The notes under the pieces: generated by a model
Seen by the model: the letters and a program-made list of their open reading frames with translations, nothing else
What the model was told of the DNA's origin: nothing
The model's database searches: none
Shown: piece after piece, positions 18,318-29,294 of the stretch
How the letters are laid out: each line of letters begins with the position of its first letter
Position numbering within the stretch: position 1 is the stretch's first letter
NCBI RefSeq assembly: GCF_900149695.1
Contig: NZ_LT703003.1
Coordinates: 2,108,001-2,172,000, forward strand
Direction: 5' to 3'
From: Anderseniella sp. Alg231-50
GTDB lineage: Bacteria; Pseudomonadota; Alphaproteobacteria; Rhizobiales; Aestuariivirgaceae
DNA: 64,000 bases
Position numbers and translations under genes: made by a program

Positions 18318-18446
18318 ATGCCTGACCTGTCGTCGAGAAAAGCCCGCGGCGGTATCATGTCACCCAATCACGCAATGCTGAAAGTGCTGCTGTTCTCGCT
18401 GGCCGGCGCCGCAGCAGCGCTGTTGGTCGCGGCGATGTTCATCTGA
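18318..18446 (+). CDS. Tiny single-span membrane protein
   Basis: 42 residues. The ATG at 18318 has AAGGAAC ten bases upstream, and the frame closes with TGA at 18444. The N-terminus is basic (SSRKARGG), and residues 21-41 form one hydrophobic helix (KVLLFSLAGAAAALLVAAMFI). It stands alone between dodecin and uvrB, transcribed opposite to both. No family is recognised; a good ribosome site and a clean helix support it, but an ORF this short could be chance. Confidence 0.5.
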   Translation: MPDLSSRKARGGIMSPNHAMLKVLLFSLAGAAAALLVAAMFI

Positions 18447-18483
18447 ACCGCAACGCGTAATGCAGACGTCGACATTGGACCGG

Positions 18484-21147
<2,664 letters not shown>

Positions 21148-21151
21148 ATTG

Positions 21152-21200
21152 TTGTTCGATCAACTTGTCCGCCGACACATGGTGTCGGCGGGTCGATCTC
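21152..21200. repeat. Palindromic repeat D in the uvrB leader
   Basis: Outer stem GATCAAC (21158-21164) with GTCGATC (21192-21198) encloses a perfect ten-base hairpin CCGCCGACAC-ATG-GTGTCGGCGG. The layout matches the other units although the stem sequence differs by paired changes. It ends about ten bases before the uvrB ATG in the transcript direction, where a ribosome site would normally be, so it may affect uvrB translation. Confidence 0.65.
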
Positions 21201-21348
21201 CATGTCCTGAGCTGTTGCTGCTGCGAAACTGAGCAGCTGTTGTCGTTATTGTGAGAACATAGTGCATTGGTCGCGCCGGTTAAAGGCAGCATAGTGGTTC
21301 TGCTGACAGTTATGTGGAAGCTGACGGTTATGTGGAAGGAGAGTGGCG

Positions 21349-21927
21349 ATGAAAATGATTCGTATGGCAGGTACGGCAATGCTGGTTGCAGTGATGGCCT
21401 CAGGCGCACTCGCACAGAGCCAGACACCGCCGCCCGCTGCTCCCACGCCGAAAGCAGCCGCTGAAGGCACCATGACGACCAAGCGCATGGGCGAGATCAT
21501 CAGGCGGCTTGATGCCAAGGCGAAAGCCGCGGCCAATGCCAGCGCCTGGCAGTTCCACATCGAGGAGGTGCCGGTCGTCGTGGTCACCGATGCCGGCAAC
21601 AACCGGATGCGCATCATGATCGCGCTGAAAAAGGCCGACACCATGTCGCCGCAGGAACTGTTGCGCCTGTCGCAGGCCAATTTCGACACCGCACTCGATG
21701 CCCGCTATGCCATAGCCAAGGGACTGTTGTGGGCGACGTTCATCCACCCGCTGAGCGAACTGCACGAGAAACAGTTCATTGCCGGCATCGGCCAGACGGT
21801 GAACGCCGCGAAATCCTATGGCACCACCTATTCGTCCGGCCTGTTGAGCTTCGGCGGCGGCGACAGCCGCGGCATCATCCAGCGCGACCTGATCGACAAG
21901 CTGATCAAGAAGGGCCAGGAGATCTAG
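21349..21927 (+). CDS. Exported protein, possibly YbjN-like
   Basis: 192 residues from the ATG at 21349, placed by AAGGAGAGTGGCG. The signal peptide is MKMIRMAGTAMLVAVMASGALAQ, followed by a proline/alanine linker. The body (about 45-150) alternates a helix, WQFHIEEVPVVVVTDAGNNRMRIMIAL strands and LLRLSQANFDTALDARYAIAKG, which resembles the YbjN/type III chaperone-like fold seen in exported alphaproteobacterial proteins. I cannot confirm this without a profile search. It is monocistronic. Confidence 0.75.
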   Translation: MKMIRMAGTAMLVAVMASGALAQSQTPPPAAPTPKAAAEGTMTTKRMGEIIRRLDAKAKAAANASAWQFHIEEVPVVVVTDAGNNRMRIMIALKKADTMSPQELLRLSQANFDTALDARYAIAKGLLWATFIHPLSELHEKQFIAGIGQTVNAAKSYGTTYSSGLLSFGGGDSRGIIQRDLIDKLIKKGQEI

Positions 21928-22033
21928 CGCGGCCGACGTCAAATCCACCGCGATCAGTGGGCGGAATATAAAAGTAGGATGGTTTCGCTGCGTCTGGTAA
22001 TGTCCCGCCGATTCTACAATTGGGGGCGCGGCG

Positions 22034-22645
22034 GTGAAGTTTGTTTTTCGGGACATGATGATTGGCGGTATGGCGCTGGCGCTGGCCGGGTGTGCCGGTG
22101 GCAACAGTGCGCCACAGCTTGACGCGCGCGCCGGCAGCGACGCTGCGACGCAACCGGCTTCACTTGTTATCGCCAGGGCGGAAGTGGACGGCGAGGCATG
22201 TGGAAAACTGAATGCTGTCCGCCTGCAAGGCGACAACAAGCGCAGTGTTTCCAATCCCTTTGCGAGTAAATTTGTTGTTCCGAGCATGCAGTATTCTGAT
22301 GGAAGAATCACCGACTTAAGAGCCAGCGTTGCGGCCCCGGACGATTATGTACTGCTTAACGTCGACTGTCCCGTTCACAGTATCTGGAAAAGTGGTCCGA
22401 GAAGGTTTTCATTTTCCCATGGCAGGACGTCCAGACAGAAGAAGTTCAGCATTCCGAGTGGCAAAGTCGTTAGTCTCGGCGTGATCCAGATAAAAACAAA
22501 TGGTCCGGCAACCGGAACAGGACAGTTTCGGAGCTTCAGTTCGGCATCAAGACCGTTCAACGAGCAGGAATTGGCAGATATTGTGAAGCTGAAGCCGGAA
22601 TTGGCGGGTCGTATCGAGCACTATTCCTGGGCCAGAATCAGATAA
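22034..22645 (+). CDS. Putative lipoprotein of unknown function
   Basis: 203 residues with a GTG start at 22034. The N-terminus ends in a lipobox, LALAGC, cleaved before the cysteine near residue 20, so the mature protein should be lipid-anchored in the periplasm. The rest is beta-rich with two further cysteines (EACGKL, NVDCPV). No family recognised. It converges with the gene at 22721. Confidence 0.7.
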   Translation: MKFVFRDMMIGGMALALAGCAGGNSAPQLDARAGSDAATQPASLVIARAEVDGEACGKLNAVRLQGDNKRSVSNPFASKFVVPSMQYSDGRITDLRASVAAPDDYVLLNVDCPVHSIWKSGPRRFSFSHGRTSRQKKFSIPSGKVVSLGVIQIKTNGPATGTGQFRSFSSASRPFNEQELADIVKLKPELAGRIEHYSWARIR

Positions 22646-22703
22646 ACCGCCGACGTATTGGTCGACGGTCTATCATTTATCAGGGTATCAACGGGCAGTT
22701 TTG

Positions 22704-22722
22704 AACAACACTTCGTGTTGTT
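22704..22722. terminator. Stem-loop between convergent genes, possible terminator
   Basis: Perfect eight-base stem AACAACAC-TTC-GTGTTGTT that includes the stop codon of the reverse-strand gene. There is no T-run on either side, so termination is uncertain. The GAACAAC lead and CACTTCGTG loop resemble the palindromic repeat units, so it could be a fragment of that family. Confidence 0.35.
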
Positions 22723-23152
22723 AACAACCCGCGCCGAAGGTAAAGACACAACCAGCGCCTTTGACAGCACCGTGGCCGACGGCGGCGACGCCGCGAACCG
22801 CGCCTTCACCAATGCGGCCGACGCCCTTGAAGGTGCCGGATACCAGGCCGGGAGGACCGTAGGCAACCGCGTCGTCGGCAACCTTGCCGCCGCTTTCGCC
22901 AATGCCGTCACCGACTTCCAGCGCGCCGTCAGCGAGGCCCTTGCCGGTGAAATAGAAACCTTCAGCAATCCCTTCGACCGGATCGGGACCGGGGATGAAC
23001 TTGTCTTCTGCCGGGGCGGAATTGTTGTAATTGCCGAACACCGTGACCTCGAGCGGCTTCTTGCCGGCGGCGAACACCGGTGAACCGGCAACCGCGAACG
23101 CAGCCATGACGCCAAAGATTGCGACCGTGGAGATGATGCGTTTTAACAGCAT
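22721..23152 (-). CDS. Small exported glycine-rich protein
   Basis: 143 residues with an excellent AAGGAGG site. A signal peptide (MLLKRIISTVAIFGVMAAFAVA-GSPVFA) precedes a glycine-rich body with repeated short GxxxG-type stretches (GIAEGFYFTGKGLADGALEVGDG, GVGRIGEGAVRGVAAVGHG) and a GCVFTFGAGC end that could form a disulfide. Repeated small-residue patterns may associate with membranes. No family recognised. Confidence 0.75.
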   Translation of the reverse strand: MLLKRIISTVAIFGVMAAFAVAGSPVFAAGKKPLEVTVFGNYNNSAPAEDKFIPGPDPVEGIAEGFYFTGKGLADGALEVGDGIGESGGKVADDAVAYGPPGLVSGTFKGVGRIGEGAVRGVAAVGHGAVKGAGCVFTFGAGC

Positions 23153-23343
23153 GTCTTATTCCTCCTTGTTGAATACTTTGAACGAGTTAGACACAAACCG
23201 GATGGCACCGGTTCGGCGGAACTGCGGCGAATGTGTGGGCTCACGTTAAATTCATTTAATCTGTTTCGTTTGCAGTTCCGCCGAAACTGGTGAACAAGAC
23301 CCTACCGTCCTGTTTCATCCGCGACTGCACAGCTCTCCGACCC

Positions 23344-24210
23344 ATGAATTATCGCCACGCCTACCACGCCGGGAACCATGCTGATGTGCTCAAGCACGTG
23401 GTGCTGGCGCGCGCCATCGGGCACCTGGCGCGCAAGGACAAGCCGTTTCGGGTGATCGACGCGCATGCCGGCATCGGGCTGTACAGCCTTGCAAGCGACG
23501 AAGCGGGCAAGACGCTGGAATGGCGTGACGGGCTGGGGCGCCTGTATGATGGAGCAGGTGGGCGGCTGGTGCTGGATGATGAAACGGCGGAAACCCTGTT
23601 GTCGCCGTGGCGTGACATGGTCGAGGCGGTGAACTCGCGAGGGCAGGGCCTTGAATGGTATCCCGGTTCGCCTGAGTTGTCCGTGCTGCTGACCCGGCCG
23701 GATGACCGCCTGGTGTTCAACGAGCTGCACCCGGAAGATCATGAAACACTCGCCGGTCTGTATACCCGTGAAAAGCGGGTGCGGGTGACGCAAACCGAGG
23801 CAACCATTGCGGTGAAGGCCAATCTGCCGCCGCCGGAACGGCGCGGTATCGTGCTGATCGATCCGCCGTTTGAACGGCGTGATGATGATGTACGTGCGCT
23901 GGCCATGCTGCAGCAGGGCTACAAGCGCTTTGCCACCGGCTGCTTCATGCTGTGGTATCCGGTGACCGGAGACGGGTTGTCACAGCGGCTGGTCGAGGCG
24001 GCCCGGCAATCGGGTATCGCGCGCATGCTGCAGGTGGAACTGATGGTGCGGCCGGCCGCCATGAGCGGCGGACTGGCAGGCTCCGGCCTGATCATCGTCA
24101 ACCCGCCGTGGCCGCTGGCCGAAGAACTGCCCGGCCTGATGCCTGCCTTGTCAGAGCGCCTGCGCCAGGGCGGGGCTTCATGGACGGTTGACTGGCTGGC
24201 TGGCGAGTAG
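23344..24210 (+). CDS. rlmJ: 23S rRNA (adenine(2030)-N6)-methyltransferase
   Basis: 288 residues from the ATG at 23344, where the conserved opening MNYRHAYHAGNHADVLKH begins; the frame can be extended to 23290 but that part is not conserved-looking. RlmJ methylates A2030 of 23S rRNA. The N6-adenine methyltransferase catalytic motif appears as LIDPPFE near residue 180, and AHAGIGLYSL is the SAM site. Length matches E. coli RlmJ (280). Confidence 0.95.
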   Translation: MNYRHAYHAGNHADVLKHVVLARAIGHLARKDKPFRVIDAHAGIGLYSLASDEAGKTLEWRDGLGRLYDGAGGRLVLDDETAETLLSPWRDMVEAVNSRGQGLEWYPGSPELSVLLTRPDDRLVFNELHPEDHETLAGLYTREKRVRVTQTEATIAVKANLPPPERRGIVLIDPPFERRDDDVRALAMLQQGYKRFATGCFMLWYPVTGDGLSQRLVEAARQSGIARMLQVELMVRPAAMSGGLAGSGLIIVNPPWPLAEELPGLMPALSERLRQGGASWTVDWLAGE

Positions 24211-24233
24211 AAGGTGATTGTCAGTAAGGGCGC

Positions 24234-24689
24234 CTACTGCTTTTCCTCATAGTGAGACCAGACCTCGCTGGTGCCGTCCAGCTTCACCAGCACGACATCG
24301 TGGGCTTCCCGGTAAGTGCCCATTTCCATGCCGGGTGAGCCGGCAGGCATACCTGGTGCCGACAGGCCGATGGCCTCTGGCCGCAGTTTCAGCAACCGCT
24401 CAATGTCGGCAACCGGTACATGACCTTCGATGACATAGCCGTCCACGGTGGCGGTGTGGCAGGAGGCATGCTGCGGCTTGATGCCAAGCTTGATCTTGTG
24501 CTGGGCGAGAGAGCCCATGTCCATGTCGGAGGTTTCGACCTTGTGGCCGGCTGCGCGAATGTGCTCGACCCAGGCCTTGCAGCAGCCGCATGACGCCGTC
24601 TTTGCCACGTCGAAACTGAGCTTGCCGGACAATGCCGGTGATGCTGTCATTGCCAGGATTGCAAGAGCGGCGAAGAGACTGCTTTTCAT
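24234..24689 (-). CDS. Exported DUF411 metal-binding protein
   Basis: 151 residues with a signal peptide (MKSSLFAALAILAMTASPALS). The DUF411 opening CGCCKAW is followed by KPQHASCHTATVDGYVIEGHVP, both diagnostic of the family, which is often found near copper-resistance genes and thought to be a periplasmic copper protein. The C-terminal extension is rich in methionine (APGMPAGSPGMEMG), another possible copper site. No other copper gene is adjacent here. Confidence 0.9.
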   Translation of the reverse strand: MKSSLFAALAILAMTASPALSGKLSFDVAKTASCGCCKAWVEHIRAAGHKVETSDMDMGSLAQHKIKLGIKPQHASCHTATVDGYVIEGHVPVADIERLLKLRPEAIGLSAPGMPAGSPGMEMGTYREAHDVVLVKLDGTSEVWSHYEEKQ

Positions 24690-24776
24690 GACTAGGCACT
24701 TTCAATTGCACAGGTGAATTGGTCCTGCAAAGATGCGCTCACAATTGTGGCAATTCAAGTATGCGGGAGTATTGCG

Positions 24777-25556
24777 ATGGCAGGGGTGAAGGACAAGGTG
24801 GCGCTGGTGACCGGATGCGGCAGTGCGGGCGGCATTGGTTTTGCCTGTGCGAAACTGCTCCAGGCGGCGGGGGCAAAGGTTGCCATCACCTCGACGACCG
24901 ACCGCATCCAGGAACGGGCGCGGGAACTGGGCGCTGGTGTGTTTGCCCACGCCTGCGACCTGACCGACGTGGCCCAGGTGGACACGCTGGTGACGGCAAC
25001 AGAGGCAGCACACGGACCCATAGATATCGTCGTCAATAATGCCGGCATGGTGCAGATCGGTCATGATGAACCCTCAAGGCTGATACAGGATATTCCCGAC
25101 GAGCAATGGCGCCGCGGCATGGACATCAACCTGACCACCGTGTTCAACGTGACCCGCCGGGTGGTGCCGTCGATGATCGAGCGCAGGTACGGCCGCATCG
25201 TCAATATGAGCTCGGTGACCGGGCCGCTGGTGTCCAACCCGAAGGGCACCATCTACTCCGCCGCCAAGGCGGCCATCATGGGCATGACCCGGGCGCAGGC
25301 CATTGAACTGGCCGAGTACAATATCACGGTGAACGGCATCGGGCCGGGCTGGGTTGAAACCCCGTCATCATCACCAGAAGAAGTCTTCGCCGGTGAACAG
25401 GCGCCCATCGGCAGGCCGGGCACACCTGACGAAATCGGGCAGGTGGCACTGTTCCTGGCCAGTGAAGAAGCAAGCTTCGTGACCGGCCAGCTGATCGTGG
25501 CGGACGGTGGTAATACGCTGATGGAATACAAGGGACCGGCGGAAGGATACTACTAG
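24777..25556 (+). CDS. Short-chain dehydrogenase/reductase
   Basis: 259 residues from the ATG at 24777; the frame opens at 24714 but the conserved domain starts at GVKDKVALVTG. Cofactor motif TGCGSAGGIG, NNAG after the fourth strand, and catalytic serine (VNMSSVTG) with YSAAKAA (Tyr-x-x-x-Lys) are all present, so it is an active classical SDR using NAD(P). Sequence resembles 3-oxoacyl-ACP reductase-type SDRs, but substrate is open. The 200 bp behind it, before the convergent thioesterase, hold no gene. Confidence 0.93.
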   Translation: MAGVKDKVALVTGCGSAGGIGFACAKLLQAAGAKVAITSTTDRIQERARELGAGVFAHACDLTDVAQVDTLVTATEAAHGPIDIVVNNAGMVQIGHDEPSRLIQDIPDEQWRRGMDINLTTVFNVTRRVVPSMIERRYGRIVNMSSVTGPLVSNPKGTIYSAAKAAIMGMTRAQAIELAEYNITVNGIGPGWVETPSSSPEEVFAGEQAPIGRPGTPDEIGQVALFLASEEASFVTGQLIVADGGNTLMEYKGPAEGYY

Positions 25557-25759
25557 GTCTGGGCTTGTTTGCGCCGGTAGAAAGATCCCCGGGCGCCGCG
25601 ATTCCACTTAACCTGTTACATCAGGCATTTGGAGCTGTCCGGGCGGGCTTGGCGCCGGGCCCTTATCCGTCGGTAGCCTGACTGCAGGTTTAACGGCGTA
25701 TGAAACCCTGATTCATTTCAACCGGTTGCGACCGCTGCCGGAAACGTTGATTCAAGCAT

Positions 25760-26155
25760 TTACTCGTCCGGCACGGTGCGCGGATTGCCGTCCTTGTCAA
25801 CGGCGACCATGACAAAGTCGGCGTCGGTGACCTTGACTTTCTCAAGGGTGAGGTAGCGCTGCGCCCAGGCTTCGACCTCGATGGTCATGGACGACCGGCC
25901 CACTTTCGACACGTTGGTATAGAGCTCCAGGGTGTCGCCGATCTTGACCGGGAGCTTGAATGACAGGGCGTTGATGGCGGCGGTGACGACGCGGCCGGTG
26001 GCGCGTTCGCCGGACCTGATGCCGGCTGCCAGGTCCATCTGCGCCATGACCCAGCCGCCGAACACATCGCCGGCGGCATTGGCGTCTGCCGGCATGGCCG
26101 GCACCCGCATTGTCAGATCGCCCCTGGGCGCGGAGTTGGAAGAATCATTGTTCAT
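25760..26155 (-). CDS. Acyl-CoA thioesterase, YciA-like hotdog fold
   Basis: 131 residues. The hotdog core contains DVFGGWVMAQMDLAAG (the helix with the conserved glycine-rich turn and acidic residue) and FKLPVKIGDTLELYTNV, typical of YciA/BFIT-type acyl-CoA hydrolases that release free acids from CoA thioesters. The protein is cytoplasmic and of usual length. It starts 9 bp behind the stop of the Bcr/CflA transporter and is probably co-transcribed with it. Confidence 0.9.
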   Translation of the reverse strand: MNNDSSNSAPRGDLTMRVPAMPADANAAGDVFGGWVMAQMDLAAGIRSGERATGRVVTAAINALSFKLPVKIGDTLELYTNVSKVGRSSMTIEVEAWAQRYLTLEKVKVTDADFVMVAVDKDGNPRTVPDE

Positions 26156-26164
26156 GGGATGTCA

Positions 26165-27361
26165 CTATTGCCGTGCATCGGGCCGATGTGCAAGCGCTGC
26201 CGCCAGGGCCATGAGGGCCATCACCCAGAAGCCGACATGGGTCCAGGTGGCCTGCAGGTGACCGACGCCCTGCGAGGCAAGCGCGCCGAGCCCGATCTGG
26301 ATGAAGCCGGCCAGCCCGGCGCCCGATCCGATGTTTTTCGGGTCGACGGATATGGCCGCGGTAATGCCGTTTGGAATGGTCAGGCCGTTGCCGAATGCAC
26401 ACAGTGCCATGGGCAGGAACAGGGTTGAGGGATGGGTGAATCCGGTGACGGCAAACACCAGCAGCAACACTGCACCTGCCAGGGTGAGCATGTTGCCGAT
26501 GCGGATCATGCGGTCATTGCCGAGACGCATCGAGTAGCGTCCGGAGACAAAGTTACCGGCCATGTACCCGAGCGCCGAACACATGAACCAGATGCCGTAA
26601 TCGATTGCCGAGTAGCCGCGTACCGTCACCATGATGAACGGTGCCACCGCCAGGTAGCAGAAGAACACGGCGCTGCCGAAAGATATGGTGGCGGTGTAGC
26701 CGAGGAACGAACTGTTCTTCAGCAGGGTGGCATACAGCCGGGTGCGAATGAGACTGGCGTCAGGCTGCAGCGACTGATTGGTTTCGCGCAGGCGCGCGAA
26801 TGCTGTCAGGAAGACCAGCGAGCCGATGCCGGCCAGAACCCAGAAGCCTGCCCTGAAGGAAAACCACTGGTCCAGTATGCCGCCGATGACCGGTGCCACC
26901 ATAGGGGCCAGCACCCAGGCCATGGTGATGTATCCCAGAACCGAGGCAGACTGTTCACGGGAAAAAAGATCCCGCACGATAGCGCGCGACAGGATCATGC
27001 CGGCCGCACCGCCGACCGCCTGCAGTCCGCGCGCGACAATCAGCATTTCGATTGAGGTGGAAAGCGCGCACATGATGCTGGCGCTGACGAACAATGCCAG
27101 CCCGGCCAGCAGCATGGGGCGGCGGCCGTAACGGTCCGACAGCGGGCCGTAGACCAGCTGGCACGTGGCAAGGCCTGCCAGATACACGGTCAGTGTCATC
27201 TGAACCACGCCTGAGGAAACCTGGAAGGTGGACTGCAGGCCCGGCATCGACGGCACGAACATGTTCATGGCCAGGGGGCCGATTGCCGCCATGGCAATGA
27301 GAATGCCGTAGGGTGCGCGTGGTTTTGCGACGGGGGCTGCGGAGGCTGTCTGAGAGTTCAT
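26165..27361 (-). CDS. Bcr/CflA-family multidrug efflux MFS transporter
   Basis: 398 residues with about twelve membrane segments. The family is indicated by NMFVPSMPGLQSTFQVSSGVVQMTLTVYLAG at the start, the MFS loop PLSDRYGRRPML, and RAIVRDLFSREQSASVLGYI in the fifth helix region. These proton antiporters export drugs and metabolites such as bicyclomycin or chloramphenicol. It is upstream of the thioesterase in one transcription unit and divergent from an EamA transporter. Confidence 0.93.
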   Translation of the reverse strand: MNSQTASAAPVAKPRAPYGILIAMAAIGPLAMNMFVPSMPGLQSTFQVSSGVVQMTLTVYLAGLATCQLVYGPLSDRYGRRPMLLAGLALFVSASIMCALSTSIEMLIVARGLQAVGGAAGMILSRAIVRDLFSREQSASVLGYITMAWVLAPMVAPVIGGILDQWFSFRAGFWVLAGIGSLVFLTAFARLRETNQSLQPDASLIRTRLYATLLKNSSFLGYTATISFGSAVFFCYLAVAPFIMVTVRGYSAIDYGIWFMCSALGYMAGNFVSGRYSMRLGNDRMIRIGNMLTLAGAVLLLVFAVTGFTHPSTLFLPMALCAFGNGLTIPNGITAAISVDPKNIGSGAGLAGFIQIGLGALASQGVGHLQATWTHVGFWVMALMALAAALAHRPDARQ

Positions 27362-27470
27362 GGCTTGCTATAAGACACCAATTGACGCCGGTGTGACACA
27401 GCACATACGCGCACGCGCTATGTGTTTGTGGCATGTCTGGTGGGGCACAATCCGCTTTAGTGTGTGAACC

Positions 27471-28376
27471 ATGGACGCAAATACCATCAACAGCCGCGAT
27501 GCGGGCAGCGTTACCCAGGGACTGGTGGCCATGTGGGTCGCGGTTGCCTCGTTCTCGATTGCCGATGCGATTGCCAAATGGCACGGGCAGGAGGGTTTTG
27601 CGGCAGTCCAGATCGTGTTCTTCCGGTATTTTTTCGGACTGGTCCCGGTCGCCATTGCCCTGTACGTGGCAGGCTTTCACCAGGTGCGGACACGCCGGCC
27701 AGTGGCACATGTTTTCCGGGGCGTGTTGATGTCGGTGGCACTGGCCCTGTTTTTCTGGGGCCTGAAATATGTGCCGCTGGCGGAAGCCATTGCGGTGGCG
27801 TTTACCGCACCAATGTTCATTACAGCCCTGTCGGTGCCGGTATTGGGCGAGCGGGTGGGCGTGGCCAGGTGGCTGGCTGTTGTCGTCGGGTTTGCCGGCA
27901 TGCTGGTTATCGTGCGGCCCGGCGCCGAGGCCTTCCAGCCAGAAATGCTGATCCTGGTCGCGGGAACCGCCGTGTTTGCTCTCGGCATCACCTATACGCG
28001 GCGGCTGGCGCGGACCGAAACCGTGACTACAATGTTTACCTGGACAACCTTCGTGGCCCTGCTGGTGTTCGCGCCGCTGGCCTGGTGGACCTGGAAGCTG
28101 CCGCAGGCCGATCACCTGGCCGGATTTGCAGTACTTGGCCTGATTGGCGGCATGGCGCATTATCTGGTTATCGTGGCTTACCGAAATGCACCGGCGGCGG
28201 TTATTGCCCCGCAGGAGTACATGGCGCTTGTATGGGGCGCCATTATCGGCTGGATTGTGTGGTCTGAGGTGCCATCGGCCTGGACATGGCTGGGCGCTGC
28301 GATCGTGGCAGGTGCCGGCGGGTTCATTGCCTTGCGCGAAGCCCGGGCAGCAGCTCGAAACCGGTCACAGGCATAA
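27471..28376 (+). CDS. EamA-family (drug/metabolite) transporter
   Basis: 301 residues with about ten hydrophobic segments in two EamA repeats; each ends with a conserved small-residue helix (AVAFTAPMFITALSVPVLGE in the first, APQEYMALVWGAIIGWIVWSE in the second). The substrate is unknown. It is the first gene of a same-strand run including the dehalogenase 21 bp downstream, so it could serve a halogenated substrate, but this is inference. Confidence 0.9.
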   Translation: MDANTINSRDAGSVTQGLVAMWVAVASFSIADAIAKWHGQEGFAAVQIVFFRYFFGLVPVAIALYVAGFHQVRTRRPVAHVFRGVLMSVALALFFWGLKYVPLAEAIAVAFTAPMFITALSVPVLGERVGVARWLAVVVGFAGMLVIVRPGAEAFQPEMLILVAGTAVFALGITYTRRLARTETVTTMFTWTTFVALLVFAPLAWWTWKLPQADHLAGFAVLGLIGGMAHYLVIVAYRNAPAAVIAPQEYMALVWGAIIGWIVWSEVPSAWTWLGAAIVAGAGGFIALREARAAARNRSQA

Positions 28377-28397
28377 TGACGATATGGAGTTTGTTTC

Positions 28398-29291
28398 ATG
28401 GAAGCACTGAGAACCCCGGACGAGCGTTTCGATGATTTGCCGGGCTATGACTTTGCCCCGAATTATGTGGACGATCTGCCGGGTTATGAAGGATTTCGGG
28501 TGCATTACCTGGATGAAGGCCCTGTCGATGCGCTACAGACCTTTCTGTGCCTGCCGGGCGAGCCGACCTGGGCGTATCTGTATCGTCACATGATCCCGGT
28601 GTTTGCAGAGGCCGATGCACGGGTCATCGTGCCGGACTGGCTGGGCTTCGGCCGCTCCGACAAACCGGCAAACGATGCGCTCTACACGTTTCATTTCCAC
28701 CGCGACATGATGCTGGCGCTGATCAGCCGCCTGGACCTGTTCAACATCACCCTGGTGGTGCAGGACTGGGGCGGTATTCTGGGCCTGAGCCTGCCGGTTG
28801 AAATGCCGGAGCGCTTCGACCGGCTGGTTGTCATGAACACGGCGATGCCGGTCGGCGAGAGCCTCGGGTCCGGGTTTCAGGACTGGAAGGATTATGTGGC
28901 AAGCAAGCCGGACATGGACTGCGGTGCCCTTATGAAGCGGGCCGTGCCGCACTTGAGCGAAGCGGAAGCCGCCGCCTACGAGGCACCGTTTCCGGATACA
29001 ACCTACAAGGCCGGTGTGCGCCGGTTTCCGCAACTGGTGATGATAGAGCCTGGCATGGAAGGCATCGAGACCATGAAGCGGGCGCGTGAATTCTGGCAGC
29101 ACGAATGGTTCGGCGAGAGTTTCATGGCGGTTGGCGCCAAAGATCCGGTACTCGGCGTGCCGGTGATGAGCGATTTGCAGCAGATCATTCGCGGATGCCC
29201 GGCGCCGATGGTGCTGGAAGACGCGGGCCATTTCGTGCAGGAGTGGGGAGCTGATGTTGCACGTGCCGCATTGGCGTCATTCAAGGCGTGA
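28398..29291 (+). CDS. Haloalkane dehalogenase, DhlA-like subfamily
   Basis: 297 residues. Alpha/beta-hydrolase that splits carbon-halogen bonds to give alcohols and halide. Catalytic Asp123 lies in VVQDWGG, with halide-binding Trp124 beside it and the cap tryptophan at 163 (FQDWKDY). The acid Asp249 (VGAKDP) and base His278 (DAGHFVQEWG) complete the site. These residues match Xanthobacter DhlA (124, 125, 175, 260, 289) with a constant offset of 11 after Trp124, so the whole active site is retained apart from one deletion in the cap. Resemblance is high throughout, from the opening EALRTPDERF. No signal peptide; it follows an EamA transporter. Confidence 0.93.
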   Translation: MEALRTPDERFDDLPGYDFAPNYVDDLPGYEGFRVHYLDEGPVDALQTFLCLPGEPTWAYLYRHMIPVFAEADARVIVPDWLGFGRSDKPANDALYTFHFHRDMMLALISRLDLFNITLVVQDWGGILGLSLPVEMPERFDRLVVMNTAMPVGESLGSGFQDWKDYVASKPDMDCGALMKRAVPHLSEAEAAAYEAPFPDTTYKAGVRRFPQLVMIEPGMEGIETMKRAREFWQHEWFGESFMAVGAKDPVLGVPVMSDLQQIIRGCPAPMVLEDAGHFVQEWGADVARAALASFKA

Positions 29292-29294
29292 ATT

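Noticed and set aside
18101-18367. Reverse ORF of 88 codons next to dodecin
   Set aside because: Overlaps the dodecin start, has no ribosome site or domain; the small forward membrane ORF at 18318 is better supported.
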